Assembly (NCBI RefSeq): GCF_000364625.1 | Contig: NZ_KB822606.1 | Coordinates: 62,001-126,000 of the forward strand | Source: Pseudomonas thermotolerans DSM 14292 | GTDB taxonomy: Bacteria; Pseudomonadota; Gammaproteobacteria; Pseudomonadales; Pseudomonadaceae | Direction: 5' to 3' | Length of the DNA stretch: 64,000 nucleotides | Shown: positions 17,827-26,487 of the stretch, in pieces | Numbering within the stretch: the first letter of the stretch is position 1 | How the letters are laid out: every line of letters starts with the position of its first letter | Translations under genes and position numbers: made by a program | The notes under the pieces: model-generated | Databases searched by the model: none | Told to the model about the DNA's origin: nothing | The model's input: the letters and a program-made list of their open reading frames with translations, nothing else

Positions 17827-19197
17827 ATGCTGAAGAAGCACATCCTGACCGGTGTGGCGGTGGCTCTCGCGCTGTCCACGGGTTCAGCGCAGGCGGCGGT
17901 GTCGGCTGCTGAGGCGGCCAAGCTGGGCACCACCCTGACCCCGTTCGGCGCCGAGAAGGCTGGCAACGCGGCCGGCACCATCCCCGCGTGGACCGGCGGT
18001 ATCACCCAGGCGCCGGCCGAATACAAGGGGCCGGGCCAGCACCATCCGGATCCGTTCCCCGGTGACCAGCCGCTGTTTACCATCACCAAGGGCAACCTGG
18101 AACAGTACAAGGCCAACCTGACTCCCGGCCAGATCGCCCTGTTCCAGGCCTACCCGGACACCTACCAGATGCCGGTGTACCAGACCCGCCGCTCGGGTTC
18201 GGCGCCCAAGTGGGTGTACGACAACACCATCAAGAATGCCACCAGTGCGAGGCTGGTCGATGGCGGCAACGGTTTCGCCGACGCCTACGGCGGCATCCCG
18301 TTCCCGATTCCGCAGAACGGCGTGGAAGCGGTATGGAACCACATCGCCCGCTACCGCGGCACCTACATCGTGCGGCGTGCCTCGGAAGTGGCGGTGCAGC
18401 GTAACGGCAGCTTCAGTCTGGTGACCTCCCAGCAGGAAGCGCTGTTCAAGTACTACCTGCCCAAGGGTAGCTACGCCGACCTGAACAACATCATGTTCTA
18501 CTACCTGTCCTTCACCAAGAGCCCGGCCCGCCTGGCAGGTGGCGCGACCCTGGTGCACGAGACCCTGGATCAGGTGAAGGAGCCGCGTCAGGCCTGGGGG
18601 TACAACGCCGGCCAGCGCCGCGTGCGTCGTGCGCCGAACCTGGCCTACGACACCCCGATCGCCGCCGCCGACGGCCTGCGCACCGCCGACGACACCGACA
18701 TGTTCAACGGCGCGCCGGACCGCTACGACTGGAAGCTGGTGGGCAAGAAGGAGATCTACATCCCCTACAACAACTACAAGGTGACCAGCGACAAGGTGAA
18801 GTACGCGGACCTGCTCAAGGTCGGCCACATCAACCCGGCATACACCCGCAACGAGCTGCATCGCGTGTGGGTGGTGGAGGGCACTCTGAAGCCGGGCGCT
18901 CGCCACATCTACTCCAAGCGCACCATGTACCTCGACGAGGACAGCTGGCAGGCCGCGGTGCTCGACCAGTACGACGGTCGCGGCGAGCTGTGGCGCGTGT
19001 CCATCGCCTACCTGAAGAACTACTACGAGCTGCCGACCACCTGGTCCGCGCTGGACGTGTTCCACGATCTGCAGTCGCGTCGCTACTACGTGCAGAACCT
19101 GGACAACGAGGAGCCGAGCACCATCGACTTCAGCCAGCCGATTCCGGATGACGGTTACTTCAAGCCGGCCGCGCTGCGCCGTCGCGGCACCCGCTAA
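17827..19197 (+). CDS. DUF1329 periplasmic/outer-membrane-associated protein
   Basis: 456 residues with a clear signal peptide (residues 1-23, cleaved after A-Q-A). The mature N-terminus has the typical L-G-T-T-L-T-P-F-G-A-E-K-A-G-N segment followed by I-P-A-W-T-G-G. The C-terminal half is Tyr-rich (D-R-Y-D-W-K-L-V-G-K-K-E, S-K-R-T-M-Y-L-D-E-D-S-W). From memory the family is grouped with LolA/LolB-like lipid-carrier folds; this should be verified. It pairs with DUF1302 almost everywhere. CGGAGAATCACA precedes the ATG. Inferred role: periplasmic shuttle for a hydrophobic substrate. Confidence 0.9.
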   Translation: MLKKHILTGVAVALALSTGSAQAAVSAAEAAKLGTTLTPFGAEKAGNAAGTIPAWTGGITQAPAEYKGPGQHHPDPFPGDQPLFTITKGNLEQYKANLTPGQIALFQAYPDTYQMPVYQTRRSGSAPKWVYDNTIKNATSARLVDGGNGFADAYGGIPFPIPQNGVEAVWNHIARYRGTYIVRRASEVAVQRNGSFSLVTSQQEALFKYYLPKGSYADLNNIMFYYLSFTKSPARLAGGATLVHETLDQVKEPRQAWGYNAGQRRVRRAPNLAYDTPIAAADGLRTADDTDMFNGAPDRYDWKLVGKKEIYIPYNNYKVTSDKVKYADLLKVGHINPAYTRNELHRVWVVEGTLKPGARHIYSKRTMYLDEDSWQAAVLDQYDGRGELWRVSIAYLKNYYELPTTWSALDVFHDLQSRRYYVQNLDNEEPSTIDFSQPIPDDGYFKPAALRRRGTR

Positions 19198-19206
19198 GGC
19201 GTGAAC

Positions 19207-19250
19207 GAAGGCATCGTCACTCTCCCGCGACGGGGAGGGGCGATGCCTTC
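19207..19250 (+). terminator. Terminator after DUF1329 gene
   Basis: GAAGGCATCG (19207-19216) pairs with CGATGCCTTC (19241-19250). An inner CTCCC/GGGAG stem gives a long hairpin, followed by a T-rich tail. It separates the DUF1302-DUF1329 transcript from the next pair. Confidence 0.75.
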
Positions 19251-19364
19251 TTCATTATTGATGGAGAAGGCTCGCCATTCGCCTGTTGGCGGCCACCGGC
19301 ATGCGCCGCTCTGACAGCGTGGCAAAACCGCGCGGATGCTTAACAAAACATAACGGAGCGTCGA

Positions 19365-19394
19365 TTGTCAGTGGTTTCCAAAGCTGGCTAGGAT
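19365..19394 (+). promoter_or_regulatory. Possible sigma-70 promoter of the YCF48-RND pair
   Basis: TTGTCA (19365-19370), an 18-bp spacer, and TAGGAT (19389-19394), in an AT-richer stretch 49 bases before the start codon. It suggests the pair can be expressed independently of the sigma-54 transcript. Confidence 0.35.
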
Positions 19395-19442
19395 ACGCTG
19401 CCAGTGAGCCAGCCATATCAATAACAAGAAGGGGAAGGTTTT

Positions 19443-20519
19443 ATGAGTGAGCCCGTTTCGCGGCGCACCCCGTCTACTCACATCGTGCCGTCGTATCGCA
19501 CGCCGCTGGCGAGGATACTGTCTCTGTGCAGCCTGCTGTCCGTCTTCGCCCTGGCCCCCGTTCCGGCTCATGCCGAGCTCGGCGAATCCTCCGCCCCCGT
19601 GTATTCCATCGAGTCGGCCCGTGCCGCTCACAGCCTGCTGATCGACATCGCCCTGGCCGGCAAGCGCCTGGTGGCGGTCGGTGAGCGTGGACACATCCTC
19701 TATTCCGACGACGACGGCCAGACCTGGGTGCAGGCTCGCGTACCGACCCGCCAGTTGCTGACCGCCGTGCATTTCGTCGATGACAAGCAGGGCTGGGCCG
19801 TCGGCCATGATGCGCAGATCCTCGTCAGCAAGGATGGCGGCGCCACCTGGGCCCAGCAGTACATCGACGTCGAGCGCGAGGAGGGCGCCCCCTTCCTCGA
19901 CGTGCTGTTCACCGATGCCCAGAACGGCTTCGTGGTTGGCTCCTACGGCGCTCTGTTTGTCACCCGCGACGGCGGAGAGACCTGGGAGGACGCCTCCGAC
20001 CTGGTCGACAACCCGGACGGCTACCACCTCAATTCCATCGCCCAGATCAAGGATTCCGGCCTGTTCATCGTCGGCGAGATGGGCGTGATGTTCCGCTCCG
20101 CCGACAACGGCGAAACCTGGGAAACCCTCGAAGGCCCCTACGAAGGCTCGCTGTTCGGCGTGCTCGGCACCCGCGAGCCTGGTGTGGTGCTGGCCTTCGG
20201 TCTGCGCGGCAACCTGTACCGCTCCGCGGACTTCGGTTCGAGCTGGGAGAAGGTTGAGCTGAAAGCGGCCAGCGGCAACGATCTGGAGTATGGCCTGGCC
20301 GGTGGCAACCTGCTGCCGGACGGCAGCATCGTCCTGGTCGGTCATGGCGGCAGCGTCCTCAAGAGCAGCGACGACGGGCGTAGCTTCGTCGTGATCAATC
20401 GACCCGATCGCCTGTCGCTGTCCTCGGTGGCGGCGACCGCAAACGGCAACCTGATTCTGGTGGGGCAGGCGGGGGCACAACTCGCTTCGCCGACTGGCGC
20501 CAAGTTGGGCCAACAATAA
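19443..20519 (+). CDS. YCF48/BNR-repeat periplasmic beta-propeller protein
   Basis: 358 residues with a signal peptide (hydrophobic about 23-38, cleaved after A-H-A). At least six Asp-box repeats are visible: S-D-D-D-G-Q-T-W, S-K-D-G-G-A-T-W, T-R-D-G-G-E-T-W, S-A-D-N-G-E-T-W, S-A-D-F-G-S-S-W and S-S-D-D-G-R-S-F. The fold is that of the photosystem II assembly factor YCF48/Hcf136, but here it accompanies an RND permease 24 bases downstream. Inferred role: periplasmic adaptor or substrate-handling partner of that pump. AAGGGGAAGG precedes the ATG. Confidence 0.9.
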   Translation: MSEPVSRRTPSTHIVPSYRTPLARILSLCSLLSVFALAPVPAHAELGESSAPVYSIESARAAHSLLIDIALAGKRLVAVGERGHILYSDDDGQTWVQARVPTRQLLTAVHFVDDKQGWAVGHDAQILVSKDGGATWAQQYIDVEREEGAPFLDVLFTDAQNGFVVGSYGALFVTRDGGETWEDASDLVDNPDGYHLNSIAQIKDSGLFIVGEMGVMFRSADNGETWETLEGPYEGSLFGVLGTREPGVVLAFGLRGNLYRSADFGSSWEKVELKAASGNDLEYGLAGGNLLPDGSIVLVGHGGSVLKSSDDGRSFVVINRPDRLSLSSVAATANGNLILVGQAGAQLASPTGAKLGQQ

Positions 20520-20543
20520 CGACAAGCCTGGGTTCTATGGGAT

Positions 20544-22934
20544 ATGACATCGATGACTAACCACCACCAGGACAAGGCGACCTTTCTCGAGCGCCTGATC
20601 TTCAACAACCGGCCCGTGGTGATCGCTCTCTGCCTGCTGGTCAGCGTGTTCCTGTTCTACCAGGCCCTGCAGGTGCGCCCCTCGACCAGCTTCGAGAAGA
20701 TGATCCCGCTGCACCATCCGTTCATCGAGAACATGATGGAGCACCGCAACGACCTGGCGAATCTGGGCGGCAACACCATCCGCATCGCCGTGGAGGCGAA
20801 GGACGGCGACATCTTCACCAAGGAATACATGGAGACCCTGCGGCAGGTGCACGACGAGGTCTTCTACATTCCCGGCGTCGACCGCTCCGGCCTGAAATCC
20901 CTGTGGAGCCCGAGCATCCGCTGGACCGAGGTGACCGAGGAGGGTTTCTCCGGCGGCGAGGTGATCCCGCAAACCTACGACGGCTCCGAGGCCAGCCTCG
21001 AGGAGCTGCGCAACAACGTGCTGAAGTCTGGGCAGATCGGCCGTCTGGTAGCCAACAACTTCAAGTCGAGTATCGTCGACGTGCCCTTGCTCGAGGTCTA
21101 TCCGGACCCCGAGGACCAGGGGCGGCTGCTCAATCTGGACTACCGCGAATTCTCCCACCAACTGGAGGAGAAGATCCGCGACAAGTACCAGGCGCAGAAC
21201 CCCAACGTGCAGATCCACATCGTCGGCTTCGCCAAGAAGGTGGGCGACCTGATCGACGGCCTGCTGATGGTGGTCGGCTTCTTCGGCATCTGCTTCGTGA
21301 CCACCATGATCCTGCTCTACCTGTTCACCTGGTGCGTCCGCAGCACCATCTCGGTGCTGATCACCACCCTAGTGGCGGTGATCTGGCAGCTGGGCCTGGT
21401 CAACCTGATCGGCTACGGGCTGGACCCCTATTCGATGCTGGTGCCCTTCCTGGTGTTCGCCATCGGCATCTCCCACGGGGTGCAGAAGATCAACGGCATT
21501 GCCCTGCAGTCCAGCGACGCGGACAACGCCCTGACCGCCGCGCGGCGTACCTTCCGCCAGCTGTTCCTGCCCGGGATGATCGCCATCCTCGCCGACGCCG
21601 TGGGCTTCATCACTCTGCTGATCATCGACATCGGGGTGATCCGCGAGCTGGCCGTGGCCGCCTCCATCGGCGTAGCGGTGATCGTCTTCACCAACCTGAT
21701 CCTGCTGCCGGTGGCCATCTCCTACATCGGTATCAGCAAGCGCGCCATCGAGCGCAGCAAGCGCGACGCCCACCGCGACCATCCGTTCTGGCGGCTGATG
21801 TCCAACTTCGCCCATCCGGCGGTGGCTCCGCTGTCGGTGGTGATCGCCCTGGCCCTGGGGATTTCCGGTTTCTTCTACCAGAAGGCCAACCTGCAGATCG
21901 GTGACCTCGACCAGGGCGCGCCCGAGCTGCGTCCGGACTCCCGCTACAACCAGGACAATGACTTCATCATCCGCAACTACTCGACCAGCTCCGACGTGTT
22001 GGTGGTGATGGTGAAGACCGCCGCGGAAGGCTGCTCGGTGTACGACACCATGGAGCCCATCGACCGCCTGATGTGGAAGATGAACAACACCGAGGGCGTG
22101 CAGTCGGCCATCTCTCTGGTCACCGTCTCCAAGCAGATGATCAAGGGCATGAACGAGGGCAGCCTGAAGTGGGAGGCGCTGTCCCGCAACAAGGACGTGC
22201 TGAACAACTCCATCGCCCGCGCCGAAGGCCTGTACAACACCGACTGCTCGCTGGCGCCGGTGCTGGTGTTCCTCAACGACCACAAGGCCGAGACCCTCAA
22301 GCGCGCGGTCAAGGCGGTGGAGGAGTTCGCCGCGGAGAACAATCGCGACGACCTGCAGTTCCTCCTCGCCGCCGGCAACGCCGGCATCGAGGCGGCCACC
22401 AACGAGGTGATCGCCACCTCCGAGCTGACCATCCTGATCCTGGTCTATATCTGCGTGGGCGGCATGTGCCTGATCACCTTCCGTTCCGTGGCGGCGACCA
22501 TCTGCATCCTGATTCCGCTGATCCTCACCTCGATCCTCGGCAACGCCCTGATGGCCTTCCTCGGCATCGGCGTGAAGGTCGCCACCCTGCCGGTGGTCGC
22601 CCTGGGCGTGGGCATCGGTGTGGACTACGGCATCTACATCTACAGCCGGCTGGAAAGCTTCCTGCGCGCCGGTCTGCCGCTCCAGGAGGCCTACTACGAG
22701 ACCCTCAAGTCCACCGGCCGTGCGGTGCTGTTCACCGGTCTGTGCCTGGCCCTTGGTGTGGCCACCTGGATCTTCTCGGCGATCAAGTTCCAGGCCGACA
22801 TGGGGCTGATGCTGACCTTCATGTTCCTGCTCAACATGTGGGGCGCCCTGTGGCTGCTGCCGGCCCTGGCGCGCTTCCTGATCCGTCCGGAGAAGCTGGC
22901 CGGCAAGGTCGGCGGTTCGCTCTTAGCGCACTGA
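20544..22934 (+). CDS. RND/MMPL-family permease
   Basis: 796 residues with the MMPL layout: helix 1 (about 28-45), a periplasmic loop, helices 2-6 (about 235-395), a second loop, and helices 8-12 (about 630-780). TM10 carries the proton-relay motif G-V-G-I-G-V-D-Y-G. The equivalent TM4 motif reads A-I-G-I-S-H-G, so the Asp-Tyr pair is absent there. Family members move lipids, hopanoids or hydrophobic compounds from the inner membrane to the periplasm. The start could be 20544 or the in-frame ATG at 20553. With YCF48, DUF1302 and DUF1329 it looks like a trans-envelope lipid exporter or importer. Confidence 0.9.
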   Translation: MTSMTNHHQDKATFLERLIFNNRPVVIALCLLVSVFLFYQALQVRPSTSFEKMIPLHHPFIENMMEHRNDLANLGGNTIRIAVEAKDGDIFTKEYMETLRQVHDEVFYIPGVDRSGLKSLWSPSIRWTEVTEEGFSGGEVIPQTYDGSEASLEELRNNVLKSGQIGRLVANNFKSSIVDVPLLEVYPDPEDQGRLLNLDYREFSHQLEEKIRDKYQAQNPNVQIHIVGFAKKVGDLIDGLLMVVGFFGICFVTTMILLYLFTWCVRSTISVLITTLVAVIWQLGLVNLIGYGLDPYSMLVPFLVFAIGISHGVQKINGIALQSSDADNALTAARRTFRQLFLPGMIAILADAVGFITLLIIDIGVIRELAVAASIGVAVIVFTNLILLPVAISYIGISKRAIERSKRDAHRDHPFWRLMSNFAHPAVAPLSVVIALALGISGFFYQKANLQIGDLDQGAPELRPDSRYNQDNDFIIRNYSTSSDVLVVMVKTAAEGCSVYDTMEPIDRLMWKMNNTEGVQSAISLVTVSKQMIKGMNEGSLKWEALSRNKDVLNNSIARAEGLYNTDCSLAPVLVFLNDHKAETLKRAVKAVEEFAAENNRDDLQFLLAAGNAGIEAATNEVIATSELTILILVYICVGGMCLITFRSVAATICILIPLILTSILGNALMAFLGIGVKVATLPVVALGVGIGVDYGIYIYSRLESFLRAGLPLQEAYYETLKSTGRAVLFTGLCLALGVATWIFSAIKFQADMGLMLTFMFLLNMWGALWLLPALARFLIRPEKLAGKVGGSLLAH

Positions 22935-22951
22935 TCCATTCGTCGGACAGG

Positions 22952-22978
22952 AAAGACCGCGGCCTCGCCGCGGTCTTT
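22952..22978 (+). terminator. Strong terminator after the RND gene
   Basis: AAAGACCGCGG (22952-22962) pairs perfectly with CCGCGGTCTTT (22968-22978) around a 5-base loop. The A/T ends allow bidirectional use, with the converging batD operon ending at 23126. Confidence 0.85.
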
Positions 22979-23125
22979 CGTTGTGGGCCTGGTCTTCGAG
23001 GGCAGCGCAGGGCGGGCCCAGCCATCGCGGCGAGGCTCGATCCACGTCTACGGATGCGCTCGCTGGCCTCGTTGCACGGAGAGCGCGGTCTGCTGGGCTG
23101 AATGTGGTCCGATGACCGCGGCGGT

Positions 23126-24766
23126 TCAGCGCGGATACAGCGGCGGCAGGGCGCCGGGCTCGCCGCTGCCGGCGGCCGGCTGTTCGGCGGGCGGCAGGGA
23201 GCGGATCGCCCGCCACAGGTCCTCGCCCTGCCAGTGCTGGCCGGTCTCGCTGTAGAGCGCACCGTTCAGACCGTCCAGGGCATCGGAGAGGGGCACGAAG
23301 CGGGCGGCCATGTCGGCGAGGGTTTCCGGCTGCTGGCGAGCCCAGGCGTCGAGGGCCTGGCGGGTGGCCTGCGGGTCGTTGGCCTGGCAGGCGCGGCGCA
23401 GGTCGTCCAGCAGGGTGCGTGGATTGGGACTGCTCTGCGGGCTGGGCAGGATCGCCGGCTGCCGGCGCGCCCGCCACCAGAGGCCGAAGCCGAGCAGGGT
23501 GGTGAGGGCGAGCAGCGCGCAGGCCAGCTGCCAGGGCCACAGCGGCGGACCTTCCAGGATCTGGGGCTGGGCCGCCGTAACCGGTGCGGCGCTTTCCTCG
23601 GCCAGCTCCGGATTGTCCGCCACCTCCAGGCTACGGGCCGGTAGGAAAGCGCGCTCCAGGCGGTCCTCGCGGGTATTCCACCAGAGCACTTCCACCTCCG
23701 GCAGCTCGAAGCGGCCGCTGCGTTCGGGAACCAGCGCCTCGCTTTCCTCGCGGCTGCCGATCAGCCCGCGCTCGCTGGTCTGGTTGGCCAGCTTGGGCTG
23801 GTCCGGATAGCGGCGCAGGCCGTCCACCTTGGTGGCCGGAATGGGCGGTAGCTGGGCGCTGGACAGTCCGTCCACCTTGAGCAACAGGTGGCGGGTCAGG
23901 GAGTCGCCGACCTGTACCTGCGTCGGTTCCGGGGTCCAGCTCTCGTTCAGGCTCAGGGCGCGGGCCGGAAGCCAGGGCACGTCGGCCGGGTAGCTGGCGG
24001 GCTTGGCCTTGACGGTGAGCGGGATCTCCGGCGAGCGCACCCGTACCAGCTTGCCCGGGCGCGGGCCGAACGGCTGGAAGTCGCCGGCGCGGCCGGGCTC
24101 CACGGTGGTGGCGCTGAACAAGAGCGCGGGAATCCGTAGCTGGCCACTGCGCTGCGGGTAAATGGCGAAGCGCACCTCGATGACCCCGTGGCGCACGCCA
24201 CCGATGTCCTTCTCGTAGGTGCGTGCTTGGCCGAGCTGTTCGACTCGCGCATCGGCGATCTGCAGCGGGCTCAGGCTGCTGTCGTCGAACAGTGACACCG
24301 AGTGGTAGATTCGCAGGGTGAGGATGGCCTGGGCCTGCACGTAGACGCTGTCCTGGTCGAGGCTGGCGTCGATGAACACTGGGGCCACCTGGGTCGGCGC
24401 GTCCGGACTGGCCTCCAGCACCTGCAGAGTGATCGGCTGGGTCGCCAGCTCGCCCAGCTGCAGCGGCGGGATCACCACGTAGCCGCTGTGTCTGGGCTGC
24501 AGGGTGATGATCCAGCGGGTGGTGGCGCTGGTCTGGCCGTCGCGGGTGGTGATGCGATTGAGCTGGCGGGTGCCGAGCACCTCAAACAGCGGCTCCAGGG
24601 GGCTCAGGTCGGGCTTGCCGAATTGCGTGGGGTCGTCTGACTCGATGGTCAGCTCCACGGTTTCGCTGATGCTCAACCGGCTGCGGTCGACGCTGGCCGT
24701 CAGGCTGGCTGCCTGGGCCGGGAGGACCAGGAGGCAGAGCAGTAGGGCGCAGAACGGACGGATCAT
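23126..24766 (-). CDS. batD: BatD family protein
   Basis: 546 residues. Signal peptide (1-19, cleaved after A-Q-A), immunoglobulin-like periplasmic domains (S-V-D-R-S-R-L-S-I-S-E-T-V-E-L-T-I-E and D-Q-D-S-V-Y-V-Q-A-Q), one membrane helix near 415-435, and a short cytosolic tail. This is the typical build of BatD (oxygen-tolerance protein), a membrane partner of the VWA Bat proteins. Last gene of the moxR operon; its ATG overlaps the preceding stop by four bases. The molecular role in Pseudomonas is not settled. Confidence 0.88.
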   Translation of the reverse strand: MIRPFCALLLCLLVLPAQAASLTASVDRSRLSISETVELTIESDDPTQFGKPDLSPLEPLFEVLGTRQLNRITTRDGQTSATTRWIITLQPRHSGYVVIPPLQLGELATQPITLQVLEASPDAPTQVAPVFIDASLDQDSVYVQAQAILTLRIYHSVSLFDDSSLSPLQIADARVEQLGQARTYEKDIGGVRHGVIEVRFAIYPQRSGQLRIPALLFSATTVEPGRAGDFQPFGPRPGKLVRVRSPEIPLTVKAKPASYPADVPWLPARALSLNESWTPEPTQVQVGDSLTRHLLLKVDGLSSAQLPPIPATKVDGLRRYPDQPKLANQTSERGLIGSREESEALVPERSGRFELPEVEVLWWNTREDRLERAFLPARSLEVADNPELAEESAAPVTAAQPQILEGPPLWPWQLACALLALTTLLGFGLWWRARRQPAILPSPQSSPNPRTLLDDLRRACQANDPQATRQALDAWARQQPETLADMAARFVPLSDALDGLNGALYSETGQHWQGEDLWRAIRSLPPAEQPAAGSGEPGALPPLYPR

Positions 24767-26487
24767 CGTTGGCTTTCCTGAAGCTGTTGTTGTTCGTACC
24801 AGAATTTGCGGCGTAGCAGTTCGCCCGGATCATCGGGGATCTGCCGCAGCCACTGTTCCAGCTCCTGGCGCTGCTCGCCGTCCGGCTGCAGTCCTTCCTC
24901 GGTCGAAGCGGCGGCCAGTTGCTCGGCGTCGTCGGCTTCGCTGCCGTCACCGGACTGTCGCATGCCGCCGTTCTCGCCGTTTTCGGCGTTATCGTCCTGG
25001 GCCTTGTCCCGGCCCCCGGCCGGTTCCTCGCTGTGGTTGCCGTTGCTCTGCCCGGTGCTGCCTGGCATGGCGTCGGCATGCTCGGCGTCGTCGGTCTGCT
25101 CGGACTCGCCCTGGCTGGCGGATTGCTGTTGGCGCTGGCGCAGCAGTTCTTCCACCAGGGCCTTGTTGGTCAGCGCCGGCTGCAGGTCGGGCTGGCGTTC
25201 CAGGGCCTGCTCATAGGCGTCCACGGCCGCTTCCAGCTCGCCAGCCCTGGCCAGGGCGTTACCGCGATTGTAATGGGCGGCAGCCGTGTCGCTCAGGGCG
25301 AAGCGGTGGGCCGCTTCGGCATAGTCGCCGGCTTCGTAAAGGGCGTAGCCCTGCCACTGTGGATCGCTGAAGCGCCGGGCCGCCTCGGCGGGACGCTGCT
25401 CTGCGAGCAGGCGCTGGCCCTGCTGGTCGGCGCGCAGCCAGAGATCGGCGAATTCCAGGGCCTGGGCCGGTGGCGGCTGGACCAGAAGCAGCAGGGGCAG
25501 GCAGAACAGCCAGCCACGGCGTCCGGCGCAGGCGGCCAGGAGCAGCAGGGGCAGCAGCAGCCAGTGACCTTGGTCGATCCACAGCGACAGCTGCGTCGCT
25601 TCGCCGTTGCGCAGGCTATCGGGGGGGGCGAGCAGGCCGAGGCTGGCCAGGTCGCGCTCGTCGAGGCGGATATTGGCGTAGCGACCGCCGAGTTCCTGGG
25701 CGAAGCGCGCCAGGCTGGCGCTGTCGCGGCGCGGCAGGAGGATGGCGCCCTCGGTGTCCTTGAGCAGGGTGCCGTCCTCCTGCTGGATGGGCGCGCCGCG
25801 CTCGCTGCCAACCCCGAGGATGAGCAGTGGGGTGGCGTGGCCCTTGAGGGCTTGGCGGATCCCCTCGCGCTCCTGCTCGTCTAGGGCCGAGCCGATCAGC
25901 AGGATGCGCCCGGCGCCCTGTTCGGCCTGCTCCAGCAGAGCTTGGGCGCGGGCTACGGCCAGGTCGGCGCGCTGCCCGGGCACCGGCATGATGGAGGGGG
26001 CGAGGGCTTCCAGCAGGTTGCGGCTGGTGGCCATGTCGTCGGACAGCGGTACCAGGGTGTGGGCGCTGCCGGCGTAGACCACGATGGCGGTCTGCGCCTC
26101 GCGGCGTGCCTCGAGCAGGTCGAGGAGCTTGTGCCGGGCCTGCTCCAGGCGGGTCGGCGAGCCGTCCCCGGCGAGCATTTCCGGGGTTAGCTGGAGGACC
26201 ACCACCAGCGGATCGGCGCTCTTCTGCCCGATCACCTCGAGGCGCTGCCAGCTGGGGCCGAGCAGGGCCAGCAGGGCCAGCAGCCAGGCCAGCTCCAGGG
26301 CGATCCACGGTAGGCGGCTGCCCCTGTGCTCGCCGCCCTTGAGCAGGGCGCTGTGGAATGCCGGCGGGAGCAGTAGCTGCCAGCGCCCGATGCGCTGCTG
26401 ACGATGCCAGAGTCGCCACAGCAGCCAGGCCAGCAGCGGCAGTAGAAGCAGCCAGAGGGGGCGCTGCCAGTGGGGCCAGAGGCTCAT
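24763..26487 (-). CDS. batB: BatB-BatC fusion: degenerate VWA domain plus TPR domain
   Basis: 574 residues. Two N-terminal membrane helices (about 10-25 and 58-75) precede a VWA-like domain (about 85-290). A third membrane region (about 305-340) follows, then TPR repeats (H-Y-N-R-G-N-A-L-A-R-A-G, A-V-D-A-Y-E-Q-A-L) and a long acidic low-complexity region rich in Glu, Asp, Gly and Ser. The usual D-V-S-G-S-M MIDAS is replaced by V-L-Q-L-T-P-E-M, so metal binding is probably lost. Both flanking genes overlap it (ATGA). It corresponds to batB and batC fused, a common arrangement in gammaproteobacteria. Confidence 0.85.
   Translation of the reverse strand: MSLWPHWQRPLWLLLLPLLAWLLWRLWHRQQRIGRWQLLLPPAFHSALLKGGEHRGSRLPWIALELAWLLALLALLGPSWQRLEVIGQKSADPLVVVLQLTPEMLAGDGSPTRLEQARHKLLDLLEARREAQTAIVVYAGSAHTLVPLSDDMATSRNLLEALAPSIMPVPGQRADLAVARAQALLEQAEQGAGRILLIGSALDEQEREGIRQALKGHATPLLILGVGSERGAPIQQEDGTLLKDTEGAILLPRRDSASLARFAQELGGRYANIRLDERDLASLGLLAPPDSLRNGEATQLSLWIDQGHWLLLPLLLLAACAGRRGWLFCLPLLLLVQPPPAQALEFADLWLRADQQGQRLLAEQRPAEAARRFSDPQWQGYALYEAGDYAEAAHRFALSDTAAAHYNRGNALARAGELEAAVDAYEQALERQPDLQPALTNKALVEELLRQRQQQSASQGESEQTDDAEHADAMPGSTGQSNGNHSEEPAGGRDKAQDDNAENGENGGMRQSGDGSEADDAEQLAAASTEEGLQPDGEQRQELEQWLRQIPDDPGELLRRKFWYEQQQLQESQR

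Noticed and set aside
19443..20519. YCF48 gene as evidence of photosynthesis
   Set aside because: The Asp-box propeller fold is widespread in non-photosynthetic bacteria next to RND permeases; no photosynthetic genes are present.
22979..23125. Possible small gene between the RND terminator and batD
   Set aside because: Open frames here are short continuations into the batD antisense strand with no ribosome site; treated as intergenic.
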